A stretch of DNA of 38,774 bases from Nocardia takedensis NBRC 100417. Its GTDB lineage: Bacteria; Actinomycetota; Actinomycetes; Mycobacteriales; Mycobacteriaceae. Each line of letters starts with the position of its first letter. Position 1 is the first letter of the stretch. The stretch lies in NCBI RefSeq assembly GCF_000308695.1, contig NZ_BAGG01000056.1, positions 1-38,774 on the forward strand, written 5' to 3'. A program made the translations under genes and the position numbers. Of the stretch, positions 1-7,947 are shown piece after piece. Below the pieces are notes generated by a model. That model did not search any database, had not been told where the DNA came from, and saw only the letters and a program-made list of their open reading frames with translations.

Positions 1-11
1 TTAGGCGGACG

Positions 12-67
12 GATCTTCCGGCTGCGTCGGGAAGCACCACATCCTCCGTCGGCGGGACCGGAAGATC
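12..67. repeat. Long-spaced inverted repeat, 10-bp arms
   Basis: GATCTTCCGG at 12-21 is matched perfectly by CCGGAAGATC at 58-67, with a 36-base loop. No convincing gene occupies 1-201. A 36-codon minus-strand ORF (111 down to 1) reads through it but has no ribosome binding site. The repeat could be a transcript-end structure or a protein site. Confidence 0.4.
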
Positions 68-144
68 AGTCCGTGCGCCACTGTAATGCCTCTCGGTCCG
101 TCGGAGGCCATTACCGAGGGATCCGATTCCGGTTGTTCCGTGGT

Positions 145-174
145 GGTTCCAGTAGTGGTCGCTATTCTGGAACC
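145..174 (-). terminator. Possible stem-loop downstream of the hemerythrin gene
   Basis: GGTTCCAG at 145-152 pairs perfectly with CTGGAACC at 167-174 over a 14-base loop. It lies 28 bases past the stop of the hemerythrin-like gene. There is no T-tract and the stem is short, so the call is weak. Confidence 0.3.
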
Positions 175-201
175 GTTCGAGATCCATGATGGCAGAACAG
201 G

Positions 202-663
202 TTACAGCGAGCCCGGCAGAGTGTCGGAGTCGAGATCGAGGGTATCGAGGATCGCGAGCAGTTGCCGTTCCTCGTAGCGGAAGTGGTTCTCCATGATCGC
301 CGCGATGCCTTCCAGGTGGAAGTCCAGATCGGCGGGTGTGACCGAAGTGTCGACGGCGGACTGCAGTTCGGTGAGCAGGTGCGCGATCATCGCATGGTCC
401 TGCTCCAGGTTCCGGATGGTTTTGCGCAGGTCCGGGTATGCCGCTGCTATGCCGGAAAACAGGGTGCGGTCCTCGGCTTCGTGATGGCTGGTCAGAGCGA
501 CGCAGAAGGTGTGGCAGTGCGTCAGCAGGTCGCGGCTCGCTGCTGTCGGGTCGCCGGCGTCGAGGGTTGCGCGAGTGTGTACCAGTGTGGTTCGCAAGCG
601 TGCGTGGACATTTCGCATTTCGGTGCTCCAGGCGATGAGCCTGGTCTTCTCGCCCTCAGTCAC
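202..663 (-). CDS. Hemerythrin-like domain protein
   Basis: This is a 153-residue cytoplasmic protein of the hemerythrin/HHE cation-binding family, a four-helix bundle that carries a di-iron site used in O2, NO or redox sensing and iron handling. Likely iron ligands are visible in order: HARLR near residue 20, HCHTF and SHHEAED near 50-65, EQDH near 90, and HFRYEE near 130. The length fits a single-domain family member. The GTG start at 663 is the earliest possible, because an in-frame TGA lies at 685-687. It has no ribosome binding site of its own. A 10-codon ORF with a good GAAGGAG signal overlaps it, which suggests translational coupling. The gene stands alone, with a candidate promoter at 761-791. 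The family is clear; the physiological role is not. Confidence 0.85.
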   Translation of the reverse strand: MTEGEKTRLIAWSTEMRNVHARLRTTLVHTRATLDAGDPTAASRDLLTHCHTFCVALTSHHEAEDRTLFSGIAAAYPDLRKTIRNLEQDHAMIAHLLTELQSAVDTSVTPADLDFHLEGIAAIMENHFRYEERQLLAILDTLDLDSDTLPGSL

Positions 664-688
664 GGGAGGGCGAAGGGAACGACATCAT
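656..688 (-). promoter_or_regulatory. Short upstream ORF overlapping the hemerythrin start
   Basis: The 10-codon ORF MMSFPSPSRD starts at ATG 688-686 (a second ATG follows) and ends with TGA at 658-656, overlapping the hemerythrin GTG (663-661) in another frame. A GAAGGAG ribosome site at 704-698 sits 9 bases before it, while the hemerythrin GTG has none. Coupled translation of the main gene is an inference. Confidence 0.35.
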
Positions 689-760
689 CTCGTCGCACTC
701 CTTCGGGTTCCACGCCTCCATGCCTGACACGGCCTGTCATCGACACGCGACGTTGTTGCC

Positions 761-791
761 AACCTAGCATCGTGTCGCCGTGCATGGGCAA
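761..791 (-). promoter_or_regulatory. Candidate promoter of the hemerythrin gene
   Basis: On the minus strand TTGCCC (791-786) is followed after 19 bases by TAGGTT (766-761), a common actinobacterial -10 form. Transcription would start near 755, giving a leader of about 90 bases that contains the short upstream ORF. The spacer is slightly long. Confidence 0.35.
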
Positions 792-792
792 T

Positions 793-825
793 GGCGACGG
801 CCCGAGATCGCCTCGGGCCGTCGCC
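793..825 (-). terminator. Stem-loop terminator after the DUF4870 gene
   Basis: GGCGACGGCCCGAG (793-806) and CTCGGGCCGTCGCC (812-825) form a perfect 14-bp stem with a 5-base loop. It starts 16 bases beyond the stop of the DUF4870 gene. No U-tract follows, as is common in actinobacteria. Confidence 0.7.
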
Positions 826-840
826 CTTCGTGGTGCGTCG

Positions 841-1233
841 CTATTTGATCGCGGCGGCCAGTTTTTCGGCGTAGGGGGTGGTGAGTTTGCCGACGAGGGG
901 GAGTTCGGCGCGGTGTCCGCCGGTTTTGTTGGCTTGGAGCATGGCCATGATCCAGACGGCGAGGGCGAGCAGGCCGAGGGCGAGTCCGGCGAGGCTGAAG
1001 ACGATGCCGAGGGTTCCGAGGAGTGAGCCGAGGACCGACAGGGCGATGTTGAGGATGGTGACGGCTCCGAAGAAGACGGTGGATTGGGCGGCGTGGTGTT
1101 TGACGTCGGGGTCGTTCTTGGCGAGGTAGAGGAAGACGATGCCGGTGAGCCAGCCGAGGGCGTAGGAGAGGATGGCGCTGGTCTTCTTGTCGGGGCCGGT
1201 GGACTGCGGGGCGGGGTGCGGAGAAGTTGTCAT
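841..1233 (-). CDS. DUF4870 family small membrane protein
   Basis: This 130-residue integral membrane protein matches the DUF4870 (Tic20-like) pattern. It has a short charged N-terminus, then the segment SAILSYALGWLTGIVFLYLA (residues about 20-40), the family's KNDPDVKHHAAQS loop, and two more hydrophobic stretches at about 52-75 and 78-98. The tail is soluble and Lys-rich. The biochemical function is unknown. The ATG at 1233 lacks a clear ribosome binding site. The gene lies 44 bases beyond the MarR gene on the same strand, so it may be cotranscribed with it. It ends in front of a strong stem-loop. Confidence 0.85.
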   Translation of the reverse strand: MTTSPHPAPQSTGPDKKTSAILSYALGWLTGIVFLYLAKNDPDVKHHAAQSTVFFGAVTILNIALSVLGSLLGTLGIVFSLAGLALGLLALAVWIMAMLQANKTGGHRAELPLVGKLTTPYAEKLAAAIK

Positions 1234-1277
1234 GGGGTAAGTAGATGCTGAGCCCGTCGCCTACCGATCCCAGGTTT

Positions 1278-1796
1278 TCAGGGCGAGACCGCCGGGTGCG
1301 GGTCGGGAGCCGGTGTGCCCGAGGGGGGTTGCCTGCCGTCCTCGTCCTGGATGGCCCGCATGATCCGCTGCGAGATCTCCCGGAGTTGCCGGGCCTGCGG
1401 TTTGGTCAGGCGGTCCAGGACCAGTCGGTGGACGAGTCGGGCGTGGCCCGGGGTGGCGTCGCGGAACTTGTCGTGTCCGAGGTCGGTGAGCGAGGCCAGG
1501 GTGTAGCGGCCGTCGGCGGGATCGGGCATCCGGCGGATCCAGCCCTTGGTCTCGAGTCGGGTGGCCGCGCGGGAGAGCCTGGACAGTGTGCTGTTCGCGT
1601 AGCCGGCGAGGACGCTCATGCGGAGCGTGCGCTCGGGTGCGGCGGCCAGCGCGTAGAGGATGCCGTACTCGAAGTGCGTCAACTGGGCGTCGCGGTGGAG
1701 TTGGGCGTCCAGTGTGGGCGGCAGCCACTCGAGGATCGTCGCCAGGGCGGCCCAGGTCGCGAGGTGCTCGCCTGTCAGTTCGCTGGAGTCCGGCAT
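1278..1796 (-). CDS. MarR family transcriptional regulator
   Basis: This is a winged-helix regulator of the MarR family, about 172 residues from the ATG at 1796. Features seen are LTHFEYGILYALAAAPERTLRMSVLA (helix 3 and the HTH entry), then YANSTLSRLSRAATRLETKGWI (recognition helix) and the wing RMPDPADGRYTLASLTDLG, whose DxR signature is typical. The Pro-rich tail is variable. A GTG at 1814 would add six residues but lies inside the operator palindrome, so the ATG at 1796 is preferred. It diverges from a short-chain dehydrogenase across a duplicated operator, the usual arrangement for a regulator that represses itself and its neighbour. The ligand is unknown. Confidence 0.85.
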   Translation of the reverse strand: MPDSSELTGEHLATWAALATILEWLPPTLDAQLHRDAQLTHFEYGILYALAAAPERTLRMSVLAGYANSTLSRLSRAATRLETKGWIRRMPDPADGRYTLASLTDLGHDKFRDATPGHARLVHRLVLDRLTKPQARQLREISQRIMRAIQDEDGRQPPSGTPAPDPHPAVSP

Positions 1797-1804
1797 GTCG
1801 TCAG

Positions 1805-1868
1805 CGTACGTCACATGACTTGCTCGGGAAAGTCATGGGGCGTACGTTTTACTTGACTGGGAAAGTCA
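1805..1868. promoter_or_regulatory. Duplicated operator between marR and the SDR gene
   Basis: Two copies of ACTTG-N3-GGGAAAGTCA occur at 1818-1835 and 1851-1868, 33 bases apart (about three helical turns). Each copy is preceded by CGTACG (1805-1810 and 1841-1846). The first copy sits in a palindrome with arms CATGACTT (1814-1821) and AAGTCATG (1830-1837). The second contains TGACT/AGTCA arms. This is the expected layout for two MarR dimers. Confidence 0.65.
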
Positions 1869-1881
1869 GCATCGAGACATA
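1853..1881 (+). promoter_or_regulatory. Candidate promoter of the SDR gene
   Basis: TTGACT (1853-1858) is followed after 17 bases by GACATA (1876-1881); a shift of one base gives ACATAT. The -35 box lies inside the second operator copy, so a bound MarR dimer would block it. The start point would fall near 1889, just before the GGAGG site at 1891-1895. Confidence 0.45.
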
Positions 1882-1903
1882 TCGGCAGATGGAGGCGTAT
1901 ACG

Positions 1904-2695
1904 GTGGATCTGGAACTGGCGGGTAAGCGGGCCTTCGTGAGCGGGTCGACGCAGGGCATCGGCTACGCGATCGCCGAGGCGTTGCTCGCGGAGGGCGCGT
2001 CCGTCGTCGTCAACGGACGTGCGGAAGCGCGGGTGGCCGCCGCGGTCGAGAAACTGCGGGACGCCCACCCGGAGGCGGCCGTGTCCGGACTCGCGGCCGA
2101 CTTCGCGGATCCCGAGCAGGTGCGACGGATGCTCGACGTGCTCGGCGAGGTCGACATCCTCGTGAACAACGTGGGCGTCTTCGACGTCGCCGCCTTCGAG
2201 GAGATCTCCGACGACGACTGGCGACGCTACTTCGAGGTCAATGTGATGAGCGGGGTGCGTCTGTCCCGGCACGCGCTACCGGCGATGCTGGCGCGTGGCT
2301 GGGGGCGCATTCTGTTCATCAGCAGCGAGTCGGGTGTGAACGTGCCCGCCGACATGACCCACTACGGGGTGACCAAGGCGGGCATGCTCGCTCTCGGCAA
2401 CGGGTTGGCCAAACGGACGCGCGGCACGGGCGTCACAGTCAACACCATTCTCGGCGGGCCGACGTACTCCGAAGGCGTCGCGCGGGCCGTCGAACAGATC
2501 TCCCTGGAGCGGGAGGTGCCCGCGGAACAGATCAAGAGCGCTGTCGCGGCGGGCAATACGACCTCGCTGCTGGAGCGTTTCCTCGAGCCCGTGGAGATCG
2601 CCAGGCTGGCAACCTATTTGGCCAGCCCGGTGTCCTCCGCGACCAACGGCGCGGCCGTGCGCGCCGACGGAGGTGTGCTCACGACGATCCTGTGA
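1904..2695 (+). CDS. Short-chain dehydrogenase/reductase (SDR)
   Basis: This cytoplasmic NAD(P)-dependent oxidoreductase of the classical SDR superfamily has about 263 residues. Seen are the cofactor motif GSTQGIG near residue 13 (a TGxxxGxG variant), the NNVG motif near 87, the catalytic Ser in ISSESG, and the YGVTK active site (YxxxK). The C-terminus has the family's typical ADGG. The start is the GTG at 1904, with GGAGG 8 bases upstream. An ATG at 1889 is possible but has no such signal. Divergence from a MarR gene with a shared operator suggests induction by a small aromatic or toxic compound. The substrate cannot be told. Confidence 0.85.
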   Translation: MDLELAGKRAFVSGSTQGIGYAIAEALLAEGASVVVNGRAEARVAAAVEKLRDAHPEAAVSGLAADFADPEQVRRMLDVLGEVDILVNNVGVFDVAAFEEISDDDWRRYFEVNVMSGVRLSRHALPAMLARGWGRILFISSESGVNVPADMTHYGVTKAGMLALGNGLAKRTRGTGVTVNTILGGPTYSEGVARAVEQISLEREVPAEQIKSAVAAGNTTSLLERFLEPVEIARLATYLASPVSSATNGAAVRADGGVLTTIL

Positions 2696-2765
2696 CGGCC
2701 GGTGCGGCGGTGAGAATTCCGTCGTTCGCGGCCGAAAGCGCCACCCTCCGTTCGCGAGGAGTCCG

Positions 2766-4997
2766 CTACTCCGCTCGGTCGGTGTCGCCTTGGTCCTCGG
2801 TGTGTTCCCGACTCGCACGACCCTGTCGGGTGCCTTTCTCGATCGCCGACATGAGATCGCGCGCTTGGTCGGCGGAGCGTGGTCGGGAAGGGGCGGCCGA
2901 CTCGGACTGCTCGGGTGTCTCGAGCGGCCTGCGTCGCGGTAGCGGCGCGCCGGGCAGAGTGGGGGAGATCCGGTGCGCATTCCGCTCGCCGTCGGGGGCG
3001 ACGAGGGTGGTCGGGACGATCACGATCGCTTTCACGCCGCCGTAGTCCGATTCGGCGAGCCGGACCGAGATGCCGTGGCGTTCGGCGAGTTTCGCGACGA
3101 CGAACAGTCCGAGCCGGGCATCGGTGGACAGCGTCTCGACGCTGAAGTCCGGCGGTCGGGCCAGCAGTTCGTTGCGTTCGACGAGTTCGTCGGCGGGGAT
3201 GCCGAGCCCTTGGTCGGTGATCTCCAGGGCGATGCCGCGGCCCACCTGGTTGCCGGTGATGTCGACCCGCGAATTCGGCGGGGAGAACGCGGTGGCGTTG
3301 TCGGTGAGTTCGGCGAGCAGGTGCACGAGGTCGGCCACGGCCGTGCCGATGATGTGCAGGTCGGGCAACTTCGCGGTGTGGATGCGGGTGTAGTCGTTGC
3401 TCTCGGCCACCGCCGCCCGCACGACGTCGATCAGCGGAATGGGGTTGCGCCACTGCCGGCCCGGTTCGTCACCGCCCAGGATGATCAGGTTCTCGGCGTT
3501 GCGGCGGGACCGGGTGGCCAGGTGGTCGAGCTGGAACAGGACGTCGAGTTTGGCCGGATCCTGTTCTTCGCGTTCGGCGTTGTCGAGCAGGGCGAGTTGG
3601 CGGTGCACGATGACCTGGCTGCGGTGGGCGATGTTCAAGAAGACCGCGCTGACGCCCGAGCGGGTCTTGAATTCGGCGACGGCCGCGGCCACGGCGGAGG
3701 AGTGGGCGCGGTTGAACGCGTCGGCGATCTGACCGAGTTCGTCACGCCCGAATTTCAGGGGCTCCATGTCGACGGTGCTGTCGGAGCGGGTGCCCTCGGT
3801 GAGCGCGCGAATGGTCTCGGGGAGTTGATCGTCGGCCAGTTCGAGGGTCTGCTGACGCAGTCGGCGCATGCGTCCGATGAGACGGTTGGTCAACCACAGC
3901 GCGGCCAGGAAGGCCAGCACGACCAATCCCGCGATCGCGAACGCGCCGCGCAGCGAATCGCTTTCGCGCTGTTCGCCCGCGGCGATCGCGCGGGCGTGCG
4001 CGTCGGCGCTCTGGTCCTGCCACAGCTTCAGCAGCGCCGTCTGGACCTCGCTGGTGGCCTGGGCCCACTCACCGGTGTTCAACGAGGAAGCGCCGGAACC
4101 GGTTTGGGTGCGCGACGTGCTCGATGTCGAGGGACGTTCGTCGGATTGCGGAGTCGTCAGCAGCGCGCCGATTCGGGTGAAGGATTCGCCCATCGCGACG
4201 AATCGCTGCCAGGCCCGACCGTCGGTGATCGCCGCCAACTGCGCCTGGCGTTGTCCGGCCAGGACATCGTCGGCGTAGCCGAGTTCGGCCCGTGCGTCCC
4301 CGAAATTGCGGGTGAAGGCCGAGAAGTCGGCGGCCGAGAGCTGATCGGTCAGCAGCGCCGTCGTCGCGATGCCGACCGCCTTGGCCATCGCCTCGCCGGC
4401 GCGCAGCATCGGGATGCCGCGCACGGTGTCGACCGCGATGGCCGCGTCCGGGGCGACCGTGGCGGCGATCAGATTGCCCGACACGATCGTGTCGATGATG
4501 GTGCTGTAGGCGTCGAAGACCTGCTCGCGCGGCATCGCCCGCGCGTCCACGGCGCTGCGCAGTCCCGGCATCGAGGCGTAGAGCAAGTCGAAGCCCGCCA
4601 TGTCGTCGATGAGTTCGGGACGCACGTCGCGTGAGGTCGCGCTGTAGGTGAGCAGCGAGGTAAGGGCGCGGTCGGAATCGGCCCTGGCGGTGGCCAAGGC
4701 GGTGTTCGCGGACTCGTCACCGGCCAACACCAGCATCGAGGCGGCGCGCTCGGACTGGAACGTCTCGATCATGGTGATCGCGGGCGTGGTGGTCGACGCG
4801 GAGAACTCCGCCCATTCCTTGGACTTGCGCCCGTCGTCGATCAGGTAGGCGGCGGCGCCGACGCCGATGCCCATCAACGCGACGCTCGGGATGAGCACGA
4901 TGATCAGCAGCCTCGCGCGCACCCCCACGGGCGTGCGGGGTCGGCTGCGACCGGGGATCGCGGACGAGAATTTCTGGACGAACCTGCTGCCGAGCAC
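2766..4997 (-). CDS. Sensor histidine kinase with nitrate/nitrite-sensing (NIT) domain
   Basis: This 743-residue membrane kinase has a first transmembrane helix at about 28-52, a large extracytoplasmic all-helical NIT-type region at 53-345, a second helix at about 351-370, a HAMP-like linker at 371-430 and a helical dimerisation region at 450-505 (LNIAHRSQ and QLDHLATRSRRNAENL). The ATPase follows, with N-box ELTDNA (563-568) and DQGLGIP (595-601). The Pro/Ser-rich tail is disordered. This architecture matches the histidine-kinase-like first protein of actinobacterial conservons, but no roadblock, DUF742 or GTPase gene lies next to it. The start is the GTG at 4997. Whether it truly senses nitrate is not shown by the domain name. 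Confidence 0.85.
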   Translation of the reverse strand: MLGSRFVQKFSSAIPGRSRPRTPVGVRARLLIIVLIPSVALMGIGVGAAAYLIDDGRKSKEWAEFSASTTTPAITMIETFQSERAASMLVLAGDESANTALATARADSDRALTSLLTYSATSRDVRPELIDDMAGFDLLYASMPGLRSAVDARAMPREQVFDAYSTIIDTIVSGNLIAATVAPDAAIAVDTVRGIPMLRAGEAMAKAVGIATTALLTDQLSAADFSAFTRNFGDARAELGYADDVLAGQRQAQLAAITDGRAWQRFVAMGESFTRIGALLTTPQSDERPSTSSTSRTQTGSGASSLNTGEWAQATSEVQTALLKLWQDQSADAHARAIAAGEQRESDSLRGAFAIAGLVVLAFLAALWLTNRLIGRMRRLRQQTLELADDQLPETIRALTEGTRSDSTVDMEPLKFGRDELGQIADAFNRAHSSAVAAAVAEFKTRSGVSAVFLNIAHRSQVIVHRQLALLDNAEREEQDPAKLDVLFQLDHLATRSRRNAENLIILGGDEPGRQWRNPIPLIDVVRAAVAESNDYTRIHTAKLPDLHIIGTAVADLVHLLAELTDNATAFSPPNSRVDITGNQVGRGIALEITDQGLGIPADELVERNELLARPPDFSVETLSTDARLGLFVVAKLAERHGISVRLAESDYGGVKAIVIVPTTLVAPDGERNAHRISPTLPGAPLPRRRPLETPEQSESAAPSRPRSADQARDLMSAIEKGTRQGRASREHTEDQGDTDRAE

Positions 4998-5086
4998 CGT
5001 TGATCGAGCCTGCTTCTGGGCGTGTTCCGCCCCTGTGTGACCGGTGTCGCGGAGAAACCGGACCTGGATATCTTGTGTCGCGGGCC

Positions 5087-5116
5087 ACCCTATCGGCGGG
5101 TAACGTGGTTACGCAA
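5087..5116 (-). promoter_or_regulatory. Promoter of the NIT-kinase gene with an embedded palindrome
   Basis: On the minus strand TTGCGT (5116-5111), an 18-base spacer and TAGGGT (5092-5087) form a good promoter, with a start near 5080 and a leader of about 80 bases. The spacer overlaps a perfect palindrome, GTAAC-GTG-GTTAC, at 5100-5112. That places a likely repressor site inside the promoter. Confidence 0.5.
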
Positions 5117-5276
5117 TGGCATTCGACGGGACGGTGTTCTGGGTGGGGCCGATTTCCTCGAATCGAGCCGCCCGCGGACCGGCTGTCCTACGTCGGCCGG
5201 TACGAGGGTTGCGGGCGGCGGACGCGCCGGATTTCGAGCTGTCCGCTCGCGGGTGTGTCCCGCCGTCGAGACGGGC

Positions 5277-6323
5277 TCAGCGCGAGGTGGACGGGTTCAG
5301 GGCCTGGGAGAGCACCGCCCAGGCGCGGGGCAGTTGCGCCTCGAAGTCGACCCAGGTGTGCATGCCCGCGGGCGAGTACTCGACGGTCGCGGGAATCTTC
5401 AATTCGGTCAGGCGGTTCGCGAGGCGTTCGGTGCAGACCCGCGCGCCCGCCTCGAGTGCCGCGCCGCCGCCCGCCGTGCCGAGGGCGGCCGGGATGTCGG
5501 TGGCCTGGGCCACGGCGATGAGGTCCGCGTTGGTCGGCGCGCCCGAACTGGCGGACAAGTAGACGGCGGTGTCGCGCAGACGTTCGGCCCCGAGCACGGT
5601 GTCGTGAGCCGCCCACTCCGGCGAATCCGGGGGACCCCACAGGTTGGTCGGATTGCCGCCCCGCGAGGCGACGGTGATCGTGGTGATGGCGTGGCCGAGC
5701 GGGTCGGCGGTGGAGTAGCAGCCGCTCATGCCCGCGACCGCCTTGTACAGGCCCGGATGACGCTGGGTGAGCATCATGGCCGCCTGCGCGCCCATCGACA
5801 CGCCCGCGATGGCGCGCGCGCCGCTCGAGCGCAGCAGCGATTCGACGATGGGCGGCAACTCCTCGGTGAGGAATGTCTCCCACCGGTTCAGGCCCAGCGC
5901 CGCGTCGTGGCGCTCCCAGTCGCTGTACATGCTGCCGGTGCCGCCGCCGGTCAGGACGACGTCCACGGGTTTGTCGGCGAAGAACTGCGCCGCGCCGCCC
6001 TTGGTGAGCCAACCCGAGGTCGCCTCGCCGTCGACGCCGTCGAGCAGATAGAGCGTGGGACGAGGGCCGGAACCGCTTCCGCGCAGCACGTCGACCTCGA
6101 CCACGCGGTGCATCGCCGCGGAGGCGATGTGCAGGCGTTCCCAGCGCGGCGCGATGGTCTCGGTGCGCAGCAGGCCGGTCCTGGTCATGTTGGGGTCGAC
6201 CGCCGGTGCGGGCGTGGGGCCGGTCGGGTCCGTCGGCGCCGCGCTCACGGGGCCGACGGCACACAGTGTCAAAGCCGCGGCGGCGGCCAGCGCGGCGGCT
6301 GTCAACGGTACTCGTCTGCTCAT
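5277..6323 (-). CDS. Secreted mycolyltransferase (antigen 85-like) alpha/beta hydrolase
   Basis: This is a 348-residue exported enzyme of the esterase D/antigen 85 family, which transfers mycolic acids to trehalose or arabinogalactan in the cell envelope. A signal peptide covers residues 1 to about 29 (MSRR, hydrophobic core, VSAA cut). Family landmarks are LYLLDG (91-96), MYSDW (132-136), WETFLTEELP (148-157), the nucleophile motif GVSMG with Ser176, and GMHTWVDFEAQLP near the C-terminus, which carries the catalytic His. The spacing and length agree with the family. The ATG at 6323 has GAGGAG about 10 bases upstream. A palindrome lies at 6370-6387. It supports a mycolate-containing host. Esterase activity without mycolyl transfer remains possible. 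Confidence 0.87.
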   Translation of the reverse strand: MSRRVPLTAAALAAAAALTLCAVGPVSAAPTDPTGPTPAPAVDPNMTRTGLLRTETIAPRWERLHIASAAMHRVVEVDVLRGSGSGPRPTLYLLDGVDGEATSGWLTKGGAAQFFADKPVDVVLTGGGTGSMYSDWERHDAALGLNRWETFLTEELPPIVESLLRSSGARAIAGVSMGAQAAMMLTQRHPGLYKAVAGMSGCYSTADPLGHAITTITVASRGGNPTNLWGPPDSPEWAAHDTVLGAERLRDTAVYLSASSGAPTNADLIAVAQATDIPAALGTAGGGAALEAGARVCTERLANRLTELKIPATVEYSPAGMHTWVDFEAQLPRAWAVLSQALNPSTSR

Positions 6324-6369
6324 GTAGCGGGGGCTCCTCGATCGCCTGCCGGGTCAGGCATCTCGACAC

Positions 6370-6387
6370 TAGGAGTCCGGGCTCCTA
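6370..6387. promoter_or_regulatory. Palindrome upstream of the mycolyltransferase gene
   Basis: TAGGAG (6370-6375) and CTCCTA (6382-6387) form a perfect inverted repeat around TCCGGG, about 47 bases upstream of the ATG. The position suits an operator or a leader hairpin. No protein is known from the sequence alone. Confidence 0.35.
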
Positions 6388-6676
6388 CCTGGAATGCGTA
6401 ATACCCTTTGTTGGGCGAATTCAACAGTCGCGCGCGGACTGATGAGGGACAGTCACAAAGGCAACCGCTCGGCAACGCGCCGAATCTTTGCTATTCGCAG
6501 GTGGATTGTGTCGACGCATTGCCGGTGGTTCGGGTGGAATCAGGGTCTTCTCGTTCGGTGAATTGTGTAATCGGTCACTCGACCCTGAATGAAACGTCCC
6601 TATTTCAAATCGGCGGCGAATTGCTCGACAATCGCGGTTTGCGTCATGTCGAATCGCTATTTGTCGACGGGAAAGG
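6388..6676. other. Intergenic region, no gene seen
   Basis: No supported ORF was found between the mycolyltransferase and the ligase half of pnkp. The stretch is visibly lower in GC than its surroundings. It holds an inverted repeat with arms TCAGGGTC (6540-6547) and GACCCTGA (6581-6588) over a 33-base loop, which might end pnkp transcription. The mycolyltransferase promoter should also lie here. Confidence 0.4.
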
Positions 6677-7932
6677 TCAGAGGCGGGGGTCGACGGGTTC
6701 GGATTCGGAGGCGAGGACGGCGAAGACGGCTTCGTGGACGCGCCAGAGGGGTTCGCCGGCGACGAAACGGTCGAGAGATTCCAGGCCGAGGGCGTATTCG
6801 CGCAGGGCCATCGAGCGTTTGCGGCCGAGGCGGCGTTGCCGGAGTTGGCGCAGGTTCTCCTCGTGGAGGTATTCGGGGCCGTAGATGATGCGGAGGTATT
6901 CGGGGCCGCGGCATTTGATGCCCGGCTGGACCGGGCGCTCGCCCTCGACGGGAGTGGGGTCGAAGGGTTTGACGACCATGCCTTCGCCGCCGCGTGCGGT
7001 CAGGGCGGTCCACCATTCGGTGGCGGCGGCGACCTCGTCGGAGGAGGACAGGTCGACGGTGCGCCGGTCGGTGCGGGTCAGCAGTGCCGGGTCGGCGGTG
7101 ACGAGGCGGTCGAGGCGTTCGAAGTGCCAGTCGTGCGGGCGCGCCGCGTGGTTCGCACCCGCCCCCGCGAGGATGCGGAACGGGGCCAGGCGCAGGCCGT
7201 CGATGCCGTCGACGGGGGCGCAGTAGCGGCCGTAGGCGGAAATGAAGGCGTGCGCGTCGGCGGCGCGTCGTGCGGTGCGCGTGGCGAGGTCGGTGACGTC
7301 GAGGCCGCGGGCGGCGGCCTCGGCGAGGACACCGGCGGTCGCGTCGAGGGCGGCGCGGGCCGACGCGCCCACGGCGGCGTAGCGATCGCGGATCAGCCCG
7401 AGAGCTTTGGCCGACCAGGGCAGGAGTTCGGCGTCGAGCGCGAGCCAGTCGGAGTCGAGATCCTCGAACAGGCCGCAGTGTTCGGCGGCGGCGCGCAGGC
7501 GCGACAGGACGGAGTCGGTGAGCGCGGCGTCGTCGAAGAAGGGGCGGCCGGTGCGGGTGTGGACGACGCCGGTGCTGTCGTCCTCGACGCCGAAGCGCTC
7601 GCGCGCGGCCCGCGCGGATCGGGCCAGCACGACGATCGCGCGCGAACCCATGTGCTTCTCCTCGCACACCACCTTCCGCACGCCCGCCTCGCGGAAGTAC
7701 GCGAACGCCTCGGCCGGATGTTCCAGGAGGCCGTCCAGGTCGGACGCGGCGCTCGGCGACATGGTCGGCGGGAGGTGGATCAGCCAGCGCGGGGCGATCG
7801 CGAAGCATCTCATGACCTCCAGGGCGGCCGCGGCGTTCTCCTCGCGCACGCTGACACGGCCGAGGTGGCGGGTCTCGACCACGCGGCGGCCGAGGACGTC
7901 GTCCAGATCGAGGGCCCCGGGGTCGCGGCTAG
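6677..7932 (-). pseudogene. pnkp: Pnkp ligase half, cut from its 5' part by an IS
   Basis: This is the C-terminal RNA ligase part of bacterial polynucleotide kinase-phosphatase, 416 residues downstream of the insertion. The ligase active site CEEKHMGSRAI is intact; its lysine, residue 528 of the reconstructed 853-residue protein, is the expected AMP acceptor. No frameshift or internal stop was seen. The part has no native start. The reading frame continues into the IS, where an in-frame ATG at 8011, inside the 3' end of the transposase gene, would add 27 foreign residues. It could therefore still be made from IS transcription, but without a clear ribosome site. Joining at CTAG gives the seamless linker GEAAPSRDPGALDL. 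The family assignment is strong; expression is unknown. Confidence 0.85.
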
Positions 7933-7947
7933 GTTCTGTGCCGAAGT
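7929..7947. repeat. Left IS junction: CTAG and terminal inverted repeat
   Basis: CTAG at 7929-7932 is followed by the terminal repeat GTTCTGTGCCGAAGT (7933-7947). The same repeat occurs inverted at 8992-9006. CTAG fits the YTAR target duplication of IS5-type elements. Confidence 0.8.

Noticed and set aside
1..111. Minus-strand ORF of 36 codons ending at base 1 to 3
   Set aside because: No ribosome site, Arg-rich low-complexity sequence, and no recognisable motif. It starts only after the hemerythrin stop in the same frame.
2973..4634. Long plus-strand ORF of 553 codons opposite the NIT kinase
   Set aside because: It is a shadow of the kinase gene in GC-rich DNA: composition rich in Arg, Gly and Val without any domain, while the opposite strand has clear kinase motifs.
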